A stretch of 64,000 nt of DNA from JAUVXJ01 sp034411995 (lineage in GTDB: Bacteria; Chloroflexota; Anaerolineae; UBA7937; B3-Chlor): contig DAOUME010000022.1 of NCBI GenBank assembly GCA_034411995.1, forward strand, positions 62,001 to 126,000. The letters are read 5' to 3'. Positions 40,473 through 48,386 of this stretch are shown one piece after another. Position 1 is the stretch's first letter, and each line of letters opens with the position of its first letter. The notes under the pieces were generated by a model. The model made no database searches. It was not told where the DNA came from and saw only the letters and a program-made list of their open reading frames with translations. Position numbers and translations under genes: made by a program.

Positions 40473-41533
40473 AACGACTGGCCGAAGACATCTACACCTG
40501 CAACCGCAGTCGCTGCGGATTCTGCCTGGCAGACTGCCCGGTCTACCGGGTCAAGGGTTTCGAGGCCTACACCAGCCGTGGCAAGATGATGATCGCCAGA
40601 GGGCTGCTGGAGGGTCTCCTCGAACCATCACCGGAGGTGCGGGAAGTACTCAACGGCTGTCTCCTCTGTGGATACTGCCAGGCGCGTTGTGCCCTCAACA
40701 ACCTGGAGGTCTTCACAGGACTGCGGGCACGTTTGCACCAGGCGGGACTCTCGGCTCCACAGCACGGGGAGAAAGTGGAAAGGATAGTCGAAGAAGGATT
40801 CCTTTTCGACCGGCCGGCGTCCCTCGAGAGAGAGGGTACGACCCCCTTGTACCTGGGCTGCCTGTACCAGAGCAAGCCCGTCGAGGCCAGGACGATCATC
40901 TCGGTACTGGAGCGAGCCGGCCTCGATCCTCTCGTGGTCGAAGAGACCTGCTGTGGCTACTTCGCGGAAGCCGCGGGCTTCGAGCAGGATTTCGAGCGCA
41001 TCCAGGAGAGATTCACAGAGGTCTACGGAGATCTGTCCGGCCCGGAGATCCTGACCCTCTGCCCCACGTGCACCGTCACTCTGCGAGACCGGTACGGCCT
41101 GAAGGTGAAGCACGCCATCGTCGCGGTAGCGGAAAGGATGGAGCAACTGAACCCACGCCAGCTAGACCTCAAGGCCACGTACCACGACCCTTGCCACCTG
41201 GGAAGGATGCTGGGCGTCTTCGAGGAGCCCAGGGAGATCTTGCGGGCTCTGGGAGTGGAAGTGGTGGAGATGGAGCACAATCGCACCTTCTCCGACTGCT
41301 GCGGCGGCGGTGGCGGCGTGGCAGACACCGATCCGGACCTGGCGCTGGAGGTGGCGAAGAACCGGGTTCGCGATGCCCTGGAATCCGGAGTGGAGACCAT
41401 CGTCACTGTCTGCCCCACCTGCGAGCCGACCCTCTTGCGCGGGGCGAGCCGCTTAGCTAATGAGACCGGTGTCTTCGTGGACGTAAGGGGCCTGTGGGAC
41501 CTGCTGGACGAGGCGCTACCGCAACGAGGGTAG
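40454..41533 (+). CDS. Fe-S electron-transfer subunit with two CCG domains (GlcF/HdrD-like)
   Basis: 359 residues. Two ferredoxin-like clusters appear near the N-terminus, CNRSRCGFCLADCPVY (about 16-31) and CLLCGYCQARCALNN (about 69-83). Two cysteine-rich CCG domains follow: CLYQSKPVEA ... ETCCGYFAEAAGF ... LCPTC (first), and YHDPCHLGR ... DCCGGGGGV ... CPTCEPT (second). Such subunits pass electrons from a flavoprotein to the quinone pool or another carrier. The gene overlaps the flavoprotein gene by 19 nt, so the two subunits are translationally coupled. glcF or lldF-like naming would depend on the substrate. Confidence 0.88.
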   Translation: MDTNKLERLAEDIYTCNRSRCGFCLADCPVYRVKGFEAYTSRGKMMIARGLLEGLLEPSPEVREVLNGCLLCGYCQARCALNNLEVFTGLRARLHQAGLSAPQHGEKVERIVEEGFLFDRPASLEREGTTPLYLGCLYQSKPVEARTIISVLERAGLDPLVVEETCCGYFAEAAGFEQDFERIQERFTEVYGDLSGPEILTLCPTCTVTLRDRYGLKVKHAIVAVAERMEQLNPRQLDLKATYHDPCHLGRMLGVFEEPREILRALGVEVVEMEHNRTFSDCCGGGGGVADTDPDLALEVAKNRVRDALESGVETIVTVCPTCEPTLLRGASRLANETGVFVDVRGLWDLLDEALPQRG

Positions 41534-41657
41534 CCTGGATCGCTCCATCCACCCGGCGCGATGACACCCGCGACCGGGCCGAACTGGCCAGGGCCACGGT
41601 CATCCCGAGCCAAGTGCCCGCGGGGCGTAGGTAGGCTCTCGCACCAGGCCTGCCCCG

Positions 41658-42038
41658 TTACTCCTCGGGTTTGTTCCTCTTGCCCCAGTAATCCTCTATC
41701 GCCGCTTTGACAGCATCCGCGGCCAGGTTCGAGCAATGCATCTTCTGCGCGGGTAACCCTCCCAGCGCCTCAGCTACCGCTTTGTTGGAGAGCTTGACCG
41801 CCTCTTCCAGCGGTTTCCCCTTGATCATTTCCGTGGCGATGCTGCTGGTCGCGATGGCAGCGCCGCACCCGAAAGTCCGGAACTTGACGTCTTCTATCCG
41901 ATCGTCCTTGACTTTGATGAACATCTCCATTACATCGCCGCACACAGGATTGCCGACCTTGCCCACCCCGTCAGCATCCTCGATCACCCCCACGTTCTGC
42001 GGATCAGTGAAATGCTTCATTACCAACTCAGAATACAT
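41658..42038 (-). CDS. iscU: IscU/NifU-type Fe-S scaffold
   Basis: 126 residues, normal for IscU. The three cluster ligands are C33 (NPVCGD, with the conserved Asp two residues later), C58 (FGCGAAIATSS) and C102 (MHCSNLA). The tail AVKAAIEDYW closes the fold. IscU receives sulfur from IscS and assembles 2Fe-2S/4Fe-4S clusters. The HscA-recognition LPPVK motif is replaced by GGLPAQK, so it is nearer the SufU/NifU-like group used without HscAB. It is the third gene of the regulator-iscS-iscU operon, 33 bp after iscS. Confidence 0.93.
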   Translation of the reverse strand: MYSELVMKHFTDPQNVGVIEDADGVGKVGNPVCGDVMEMFIKVKDDRIEDVKFRTFGCGAAIATSSIATEMIKGKPLEEAVKLSNKAVAEALGGLPAQKMHCSNLAADAVKAAIEDYWGKRNKPEE

Positions 42039-42071
42039 AGGTGCTTCGTCTCCTTATCATCTACGAGTCAT

Positions 42072-43244
42072 TCACTCTCCGTACAGTGGAGACATGGCTC
42101 GCAAGCGTTCTACTATGCCGGGGAGGATCTCCAATACCTTGTCCACGTCCTCCTCCGTGTTCTCACGACCGAGTGTCATACGAATCGCGCCCCGGGCAAC
42201 TTCTGGTGGGACCCCCATGGCCAGCAACACGTGAGACGGGTCTGAAGACCCCGTGGAGCAAGCCGATCCGCTGGACGCGGCGATCCCGGCCATGTCCAGG
42301 CCCAGCAGAACGCCTTCCCCCTCCACGTACTCGAAGGCGATATTGGCGTTGTTGGGAAGTCTCTGGTCAGGATGGCCCATCAGTCTGCAGTGGTCAATAG
42401 AAGACAGCACTCCTTCTATCAGATGATCCCGCAACCGCGATAGCCTCTTGCTTTCCTCCTCTCGCCGCCCTTCGGCCAACTCCAGAGCCGTCGCCAGGCC
42501 CACGATGCCGGCCACGTTCTCGGTGCCCGCGCGCAGACCCCTCTCGTGCCCCCCGCCAGTCTGGCAAGGGAGGAGCTCCAATCCCTCCCTCACGTATAGC
42601 ACGCCGACTCCCTTCGGTCCGTAGAACTTGTGCCCGGAAAGGCTCATCAAATCTACGCCCAGTTCCTGCACGTCCAAACTCAGGGACCCGGCAGCCTGGA
42701 CCGCATCGGTGTGAAAAGGTATGCCTCTGCGCCGGGCGATCTCTCCGATTTCGGCGATGGGTTGAATGGCCCCCATCTCGTTGTTGGCACACATGATGCT
42801 GATCAGAATCGTGGTTTCACTGATGGCCCGCTCCACATCCCCGGGGTCCACGAGGCCGTACTCGTCCACGGGCAGGTACGTCACCTCGAAGCCAAACCGC
42901 CTCTCCAGTTGCTCGCAAGTATGACTCACCGCATGATGTTCGATGGATGAGGTGATGATGTGGTCACCCCGCTTGCGGTTCATCAAGGACACCCCTCTAA
43001 GGGCCAGATTGTCACTCTCCGTGCCACAACTGGTGAAGATGATCTCCTGACTGCTACAGTTCATGATCCCGGCCACGGTCGCGCGCGCCTCGTCCAACCC
43101 CTCTCGTGCCTCTCGACCTAGAGAGTGCAAACTGGAGGGGTTACCATACCGCTCAGTGTAGAAGGGCAGCATGGCCTCCACGACTTGAGGATCCACGGAC
43201 GTCGTCGCTGCGTGGTCGAGATACACGATTCTCCTGTCCCCCAT
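42072..43244 (-). CDS. iscS: Cysteine desulfurase
   Basis: 390 residues. Class V aminotransferase fold with the opening YLDHAATTSVD, EHHAVSHTC, ANNEMGAIQP, PLP-binding K206 in SLSGHKFYGPKG, RAGTENVAGIVG and the catalytic loop SSGSACSTGSSDPSHVL with C329. The long flexible loop places it in the group I IscS/NifS type. It removes sulfur from cysteine and gives persulfide to IscU; it may also supply tRNA thiolation and the selenium or LarE-type sulfur economy. It lies between the Rrf2 regulator and iscU on one transcript. Confidence 0.93.
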   Translation of the reverse strand: MGDRRIVYLDHAATTSVDPQVVEAMLPFYTERYGNPSSLHSLGREAREGLDEARATVAGIMNCSSQEIIFTSCGTESDNLALRGVSLMNRKRGDHIITSSIEHHAVSHTCEQLERRFGFEVTYLPVDEYGLVDPGDVERAISETTILISIMCANNEMGAIQPIAEIGEIARRRGIPFHTDAVQAAGSLSLDVQELGVDLMSLSGHKFYGPKGVGVLYVREGLELLPCQTGGGHERGLRAGTENVAGIVGLATALELAEGRREEESKRLSRLRDHLIEGVLSSIDHCRLMGHPDQRLPNNANIAFEYVEGEGVLLGLDMAGIAASSGSACSTGSSDPSHVLLAMGVPPEVARGAIRMTLGRENTEEDVDKVLEILPGIVERLRAMSPLYGE

Positions 43245-43304
43245 CGTTCCTCCACCACTCCCAACTACGGTCGGGCGCCCACAGCCGATTCTGCTCAGCG
43301 CCCC

Positions 43305-43730
43305 TCAACTGATGATGATCGGTTCGACGAGATCGGCCAGCGTCGTGGAATCAAGGACCTCGACCATGCCCTCGTGCATTCGCCTCCAGACATCCCGAGC
43401 CGCGCAGGCACCCTCCCTGCTGCATGATTCCTCCCCTTCGGCCCCGGGGATGCACTTCAAAGGCATGATGTACCCTTCCTCCAAAGCGCGAACCACATCC
43501 CCGACCGAGATCTCCCGCGGCGGGCGAGTCAGCTCATACCCTCCGCGGGCACCCCTCGTGCTCTCTACCAGACTCGCCTCCTTCAGCAAAGGCGTGATCT
43601 GCTCCAGGTACCCGAGAGACACTCCCTGGGACACCGCGACGTCACTCAGTGGGACGGGCCCCTCACCGTAGCGGCGGCCCAGCTCGATCATGGCTCTGAG
43701 ACCGTATTGTTCCCTCGCTGATAGTCTCAT
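43305..43730 (-). CDS. Rrf2-family regulator (IscR-like)
   Basis: 141 residues. The N-terminal winged helix (YGLRAMIELGRRYG; ISLGYLEQ-type recognition region VSLGYLEQITPLLKEASLVES; wing GARGGYELTRP) precedes C93, C103 and C109, spaced like the 2Fe-2S ligands of IscR. It probably senses Fe-S status and represses its own operon: a 24-bp imperfect palindrome sits directly after the -10 box, 6-29 bp before the ATG. Promoter and operator are described separately. It could also be a CymR-like sulfur regulator, but the cysteines and the downstream iscS-iscU favour the IscR role. Confidence 0.9.
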   Translation of the reverse strand: MRLSAREQYGLRAMIELGRRYGEGPVPLSDVAVSQGVSLGYLEQITPLLKEASLVESTRGARGGYELTRPPREISVGDVVRALEEGYIMPLKCIPGAEGEESCSREGACAARDVWRRMHEGMVEVLDSTTLADLVEPIIIS

Positions 43731-43735
43731 GGATC

Positions 43736-43759
43736 AATTCCGAGTACCTACTAAGAATT
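43736..43759 (-). promoter_or_regulatory. Candidate Rrf2/IscR operator, 24-bp imperfect palindrome
   Basis: The halves AATTCCGAGTAC and CTACTAAGAATT are complementary at 9 of 12 positions, with outer arms AATTC/GAATT and inner AGTA/TACT. It abuts the -10 box on its downstream side, a repressing position, and is 5 bp from the regulator start codon. Confidence 0.6.
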
Positions 43760-43788
43760 ATCATACCACAACCTGCTCAGTTCGTCAA
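43760..43788 (-). promoter_or_regulatory. Promoter of the isc operon
   Basis: Minus strand: TTGACG (43788-43783), 17-bp spacer, TATGAT (43765-43760). Predicted start falls inside the palindrome at 43736-43759. Confidence 0.75.
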
Positions 43789-44151
43789 ACGAGCCTGGGG
43801 ACACCGGGGCGAAATGCCCCAGCGAGCTTCCAGTCCGGGTGCCGGGAACAGGCTCGATCCCCGCTCTCGGCGCAGCAGCATACATCAGGCGAGGCGGTGG
43901 CGCGCGCCAGCGACGAGGAGCGACTATCGTGTGGTGAAAAGTACACGAAGAGGAGTGGTATCGGCCACCGCCTGCTCGCAGTGAGACCTTCGGTCGCCGA
44001 CTTGCCAGGATTCCGCGCAGAGACGGTCGGCTAGCCGGTCACCCAAGCTTTGGCCCGCGCCTGATGGCAGTTCTACACCATCGGGGGTCGCAGAGGCGGC
44101 GCCGAAGCGCGACCACCGCACGAGCGCAGATGCGCGCTCGCTCCTGCCTTA
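43789..44151. other. 363-bp gap between isc promoter and CAP gene, no gene seen
   Basis: GC-rich sequence with several short inverted repeats (for example CACCGGGGCGAAATGCCCCAG near 43803) but no frame with start signals on either strand. Its left end carries the upstream flank of the isc promoter and its right end the hairpin at 44121-44140. Confidence 0.4.
44121..44140 (-). terminator. Hairpin after the CAP-domain gene
   Basis: CGAGCGC (44121-44127) and GCGCTCG (44134-44140) form a 7-bp stem with a 6-nt loop, 12 bp past the stop codon of the minus-strand gene. There is no U-run, so termination would need help or be weak. Confidence 0.4.
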
Positions 44152-45387
44152 CTATTTCGACGACAGCGGGACGTGGCTGCACTCCAGGGGGTCGTTGGTC
44201 ACCACCAGCGTCACTCCCGCCTCCTGGCTGAGGTCCAGCGCGCTCACCGTGATCGCGCCATGTCGTGTTTCCGGGTCGGTGGGCAGGTCTACCACGTGCA
44301 CGGGGATGGCAGCCGACCCTGACCCTGAATACGAGCCCAACTGGATCCAGTCCTGGTCGGCGTACGCCGTCCAGACATAGGGGGTGTCTATCCTCAGCTC
44401 GTACGACTCTGGCGTGGTCGGGCTCGCCCCCCCTACAGAGAAGAAGACCATCAGCTCTGGAGCTACCTGAAGGGGCAAGTCCAGTTGGATGGTGTCACCG
44501 CTCTCGAGCACCTTGGACCCCCGCTTGATCTGAGCGTAGACGGTGGCAACCGTGCCGTCCGCCACGGAGAGGGTCCAGGCCTTGGTGCTCCCGTACGACT
44601 CCCAGGGCGACCAGGCTTCCGCACCGTTGCGAAACCGCATCTCCGTCGCCCAGCCCTGGCCGTACACGTACAGATCAACGTCCAGGCTGTTCGTTGACCA
44701 GGCCTCGTTCTCGATGACCACCGGGTACACCGCATAGCCTTGCGCGTCGTTGCGTGCCCCGTAGTCCATGGTCCAGTAACGATGCAACTCCGCGGTTGCT
44801 GAGTATGCATAGCCACCGCCCGCTTCCCGGAAGTCCGTGCTCAACATGTTCGCCCTGTGCCCGTCGCTGTTCATCCACGCCGCGATGGCGCCGCTGGCCG
44901 TCGAGTATCCGCCGGCGATGTTCTCGCCCAGGGCGGTGCCATTCACGTATCCCGCGTTCTGGATCCTCGCGATCCAATCCGGCTCACCAGGGCAGTTGTG
45001 CGAGAAGCAATTGTGGTCCGCCATCCAGTCACTGTGAGACGACGAGGACGAGTGTAACTCTTGCGCGGCTTTCAGCGGAGGCAACCCACGCGCCACACGT
45101 TGCCCGTTGGTGAGGCGCACCAGTTGATGCGACAAAGGCTCTGCGGGCACATCGAGGGCGGTAGCCCCGAGCGCGGCCCCCTGCGGCTGCTCCGGTCCGG
45201 TAAACTCCTCGATGCCCGACTCGCCATCAGAGTTCACCCAACCGATGGCCAGCGGATCACCGGTCCCCTCCGCACCCCACAACGGAGACAGCGCAGCCGC
45301 CGCCACAGCCGCCGCCAGCACACACGCGAGAAGCCAGGCTGGCCGGAATCTCAGTACCCCACCTCCGTATGCCCCTTTAGAAGCCAC
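44152..45387 (-). CDS. Secreted CAP/SCP-domain protein
   Basis: 411 residues if GTG 45387 is used; the frame is open upstream, but this start places the hydrophobic signal segment (about 15-35, LLACVLAAAVAAAALS) near the N-terminus. CAP domain at about 80-215: LVRLTNGQRVARGLPPL, HSDWMADHNCFSHNCPG, GENIAGGYSTASGAIAAWMNSDGHRANML and the closing HRYWTMDYG, with the His/Glu pocket of the fold. The C-terminal half is beta-rich (LDVDLYVYGQGW, TVATVYAQIKRGSKVL), probably an Ig-like adhesion module. Bacterial CAP proteins are secreted and of unclear biochemical role. Start assignment is uncertain; the promoter at 45601-45629 leaves a leader of about 200 nt. Confidence 0.75.
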   Translation of the reverse strand: MASKGAYGGGVLRFRPAWLLACVLAAAVAAAALSPLWGAEGTGDPLAIGWVNSDGESGIEEFTGPEQPQGAALGATALDVPAEPLSHQLVRLTNGQRVARGLPPLKAAQELHSSSSSHSDWMADHNCFSHNCPGEPDWIARIQNAGYVNGTALGENIAGGYSTASGAIAAWMNSDGHRANMLSTDFREAGGGYAYSATAELHRYWTMDYGARNDAQGYAVYPVVIENEAWSTNSLDVDLYVYGQGWATEMRFRNGAEAWSPWESYGSTKAWTLSVADGTVATVYAQIKRGSKVLESGDTIQLDLPLQVAPELMVFFSVGGASPTTPESYELRIDTPYVWTAYADQDWIQLGSYSGSGSAAIPVHVVDLPTDPETRHGAITVSALDLSQEAGVTLVVTNDPLECSHVPLSSK

Positions 45388-46050
45388 TCGTCTCGCCCCG
45401 TCCCCGCACAGAACAATAAGCGCTCCTCGCCACAGCTCCCTGACCGAAGAGCGCCACGTGCATTTCACCAGCGCCACGGAGACCTCCCTGGCACCCCCGG
45501 TTCTCGCGAACCCCGGGCCCGTGGCTTTGCATCTCCACCCTGCTGTGGGCTTGCCTCTGCCACCCATAGGTTGGCGCGGCACACACCTCGTCCTGTTTTC
45601 AGTATACTGGAACGCTATCAGCCGATCAATAGTAGAATGGTACCATGGGCGAGGTGTCAGTCTGAGCGCCTCCGGCGTGGTCGAGGAGCGGCACACCGCA
45701 CCTCCACAAGCGGGACCTCGACCGCCTACCACAGGCCATCTCTGGCGGCAGCAGGCCGTGGGCCAACTGTGGTCCAGCAGAGCGGCCCCATCTTCGAGAC
45801 GCCATCCAGGCGAAGCTGCTCGGCATGGCTACAGGACCGGCCCTGGGCGTCCGAGCAAGCGCAACAGAGGAGTGATCACAGCTCAGCAGCGCCGGCCCCC
45901 GCGCGCTGACAGGTAGTGGACTCCAGCACCGGCCGGCCCTTCCGCGAGGACGAAAAGGCGAGGCGCGCGCACGACGTCCGGCTCTCAGCGGCGCGGCAAC
46001 CACTGCCACCGCCGCTCACACCCCGCTTGGCGCTTGCCTCTGGGAACTCT
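45388..46050. other. 663-bp divergent intergenic region
   Basis: Beyond the CAP promoter (45601-45629) and the Pho-box-like site (from 46051), I find no gene. Plus-strand frames at 45061-45916 are shadows of the CAP gene reaching into the gap and lack start signals. A 21-nt motif at 45626-45646 (TCAATAGT, two bases, AATGGTACCAT) recurs at 54522-54542. Confidence 0.4.
45601..45629 (-). promoter_or_regulatory. Promoter of the CAP-domain gene
   Basis: Minus strand: TTGATC (45629-45624), 17-bp spacer, TATACT (45606-45601). The -35 box overlaps the 21-nt motif shared with the E1 promoter region at 54522-54542. Confidence 0.65.
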
Positions 46051-46104
46051 TTTACACCTTTTTGAGAACCCTTTAACGAAGGTTTGACCCCCAGGGGTTA
46101 CGAT
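46051..46104 (+). promoter_or_regulatory. Pho-box-like 11-bp-periodic repeats and -10 box
   Basis: TTTACA (46051), TTTGAG (46061), TTTAAC (46072) and TTTGAC (46083) lie 10-11 bp apart on one face of the helix and cover the -35 position. TACGAT (46099-46104) is the -10 box. It has the same layout as the site at 34356-34409 and lies in front of the FG-GAP protein. Confidence 0.55.
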
Positions 46105-46124
46105 GGAAGCGTGAGGAGATGAAC

Positions 46125-47396
46125 ATGGGAAAGCTAGGCTTGGTGTTGATCATCATGGTGGGGATGCTGCTGGCGTCCCCAGTGTTGGCCGATTCTCTGA
46201 TCTTCACCTGGCACCTCGTCGGTGACCAGTTTAGCGAGGCGCAGTCGGTATACGCCATCGACATAGACCGCGACTCGGACGTGGACGTGGTGGGTGCATC
46301 CGCAGGCGCCGACGAAATCGCCTGGTGGGAGAACGATGGCAGCGAGAGCTTCACCAAACACTCGGTGGACTCCAACTTCAGCCAAGCGCAGTGTGTGTAT
46401 GCCATCGACCTCGATAGTGACGGCGACGTCGATATCCTGGGAGCTTCCAAGGGCGACGACGAAATCGCCTGGTGGGAGAACGATGGCACCCAGAACTTCG
46501 CCAAGCACTCCGTCGATTCCGGCTTCGAGAAAGCACAGTCCGTGTATGCCATCGATCTGGATGGAGACGGCGACGTCGATATCCTGGGAGCTTCCGAGGG
46601 CGACGACGAAATCGCCTGGTGGGAAAACGATGGCACCCAGAACTTCACCAAGCACTCCGTCGACTCCAGCTTCGAGAAAGCACAGTCCGTGTACGCCATC
46701 GATCTGGATGGAGACGGTGACGTCGATATCCTGGGGGCTTCCAAGGGCGACGACGAAATCGCCTGGTGGGAGAACGATGGCCATCAGAACTTCACCAAGC
46801 ACTCCGTAGACTCCAACTTCAAACAGGCGCAGTGTGTGTACCCCATCGACATCGACGGTGACGGCGACATCGATATCGTCGGCGTTTCCGCAGGTGACGA
46901 CGAGATAGCATGGTGGGAAAACGACGGCAGCCAGAACTTCACCAAACACACCATAGACTCCAGCTTCAAGAAGGCTCAGGCAGTGTACGCAGTCGACATG
47001 GAACCAGACGGCGATGTGGACGTGGTCGCGGCGGCCAAGAAAGACAACGAGATAGCCTGGTGGGAGAACGACGGCAGCCAGCAGTTCTCCAAACACTCGG
47101 TTGACTCCGGCTTCAACGACGCACAATCCGTGTACTCCACAGACGTCAACGGCGACGGGGCTCTCGACATCCTGGGGGCCTCCGGGGGACGCAACGAGAT
47201 CGCCTACTGGCAAAACAGCGGCGAGGGTGGCCCAACCGCCATCGAGCTAGTCTCGCTCTCCGCTCGGCCTGCCGCGACGCCCTCCACTCTAGGGGGATTC
47301 ACCCTGCTTTGGCCCTCGGCCGCCATCGTAGCGCTATGTGTCCTGCCCGGTGTAGCGCTCTGCACCAGGCTTCGGGGCACCCGGGCGGCTAGCTAG
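46125..47396 (+). CDS. Secreted FG-GAP/VCBS seven-blade beta-propeller protein
   Basis: 423 residues from ATG 46125 (GAGGAG 6 nt upstream; ATG 46119 abuts it). A signal peptide (about 1-22, ending VLADS) is followed by six full 49-residue repeats and a partial seventh. Each has a DxDxDGDxD calcium-binding loop, then DEIAWWENDG and FTKHSVDSxF. Seven blades make a complete propeller closed by the strand before repeat 1. A C-terminal hydrophobic helix (about 388-408) and a basic tail (RLRGTR) look like a membrane or sorting anchor. It was probably recently expanded, since repeats 2-4 are almost identical. The Pho-box-like promoter suggests induction under limitation. Role unknown; an extracellular binding protein or enzyme scaffold. 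Confidence 0.85.
   Translation: MGKLGLVLIIMVGMLLASPVLADSLIFTWHLVGDQFSEAQSVYAIDIDRDSDVDVVGASAGADEIAWWENDGSESFTKHSVDSNFSQAQCVYAIDLDSDGDVDILGASKGDDEIAWWENDGTQNFAKHSVDSGFEKAQSVYAIDLDGDGDVDILGASEGDDEIAWWENDGTQNFTKHSVDSSFEKAQSVYAIDLDGDGDVDILGASKGDDEIAWWENDGHQNFTKHSVDSNFKQAQCVYPIDIDGDGDIDIVGVSAGDDEIAWWENDGSQNFTKHTIDSSFKKAQAVYAVDMEPDGDVDVVAAAKKDNEIAWWENDGSQQFSKHSVDSGFNDAQSVYSTDVNGDGALDILGASGGRNEIAYWQNSGEGGPTAIELVSLSARPAATPSTLGGFTLLWPSAAIVALCVLPGVALCTRLRGTRAAS
46251..47231 (+). repeat. Seven tandem 147-bp coding repeats
   Basis: Units begin at 46251, 46398, 46545, 46692, 46839, 46986 and 47133 (last one partial). Copies 2, 3 and 4 differ by only a few bases, while copies 1, 5, 6 and 7 are more diverged, showing expansion from the middle of the array. 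Confidence 0.9.
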
Positions 47397-47609
47397 ATGA
47401 GCCAGTTGAAGGATCGTCGCAGATCCGGACGGTGACCGCTCGAAGAGAAGAAGCCCGGTCCGAAGCTGACCGAGACGGCCTGGGAACCTCCCCCTCAGCC
47501 ACCGCTCCCCCGCTCCTAGCATTGAGGACCGCCTGTAAGGCAACCCGTTCGCCTGGGCTATGGGCTCTAGCTGAGGGAAGAACTTATGCCCGAGGCAACT
47601 GCGAGAAAA

Positions 47610-48386
47610 CTACTCGGCCTCCAGCGCAGCAAGCAACTGGCCTTTCAGAGACCCAAACTGAGCCGAGGTGATCATCTCTGGCAGCCTCGGGCGACCGAGG
47701 GGTATTTCTATCTGGAGCTTGATCCTGCCGGGTCGCGGGGTCATCACGTAGACCCGGTCGGCCAGATAGACCGCTTCATCGACGTCGTGGGTCACGAAGA
47801 TGATGGTCTGTCGAAAGCCGCTCCAGACTCTCAGAAGCCATTGCTGCAACTGGCGCCTGGTGAGGGCATCCAGGGCCCCGAAGGGCTCATCGAGAAGCAA
47901 GGCCTTCCTGCGGCAGAGAAAGGTCCGCAGCAGAGCTGCCCGCTGCCTCATGCCACCCGACAGCGTTGCTGGATAGTAATCTTCGAAGCCATCCAGGCCG
48001 AACTGCGGGAGGAGGTGTTGCGCCTCCTCCCGCGAGGCCTCGCTATCCATGCCGCTGATCTCAGGACCCAGCATGACGTTGCCCATCACTGTCCGCCAGG
48101 GCAAGAGCAGGTCCTTTTGAAGCATGTAGCCCAGCAGTCCTGTGCGATCCCGGACCGGCTGGCCGTCTAGGAACACCTCGCCAGAGTCAGGCTCCATCAA
48201 TCCGCAGATGATGTTCAGCAAAGTGCTCTTGCCACAGCCACTGGGACCGATGAGAACGACGAACTCCCCGGTCCCGGCCCGGAGGTTCACTCCATCCAGG
48301 GCGCTCATCAACCGACCATTGACGCGGAAGACCTTGCGAACCTCTCGCAGTTCGACTTCGGTTACCGCCTCAGGGGAGGAAATCAT
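47610..48386 (-). CDS. thiZ: ABC transporter ATPase (thiamine-precursor uptake, ThiZ-like)
   Basis: 258 residues from ATG 48386; a longer frame begins inside the preceding gene. Walker A GPSGCGKST (about 40-48), Q-loop LQKDLLLPW, signature LSGGMRQRAALLRTFL, Walker B ALLLDEPFGALD and H-loop VTHDVDEA. It overlaps the binding-protein gene by 17 nt. This is the SsuB/TauB/ThiZ class that pairs with NMT1/THI5-type binding proteins. As last gene of a TPP-riboswitch operon it most likely powers import of thiamine or a pyrimidine precursor (ThiXYZ). The substrate is inferred from context only. Confidence 0.88.
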   Translation of the reverse strand: MISSPEAVTEVELREVRKVFRVNGRLMSALDGVNLRAGTGEFVVLIGPSGCGKSTLLNIICGLMEPDSGEVFLDGQPVRDRTGLLGYMLQKDLLLPWRTVMGNVMLGPEISGMDSEASREEAQHLLPQFGLDGFEDYYPATLSGGMRQRAALLRTFLCRRKALLLDEPFGALDALTRRQLQQWLLRVWSGFRQTIIFVTHDVDEAVYLADRVYVMTPRPGRIKLQIEIPLGRPRLPEMITSAQFGSLKGQLLAALEAE

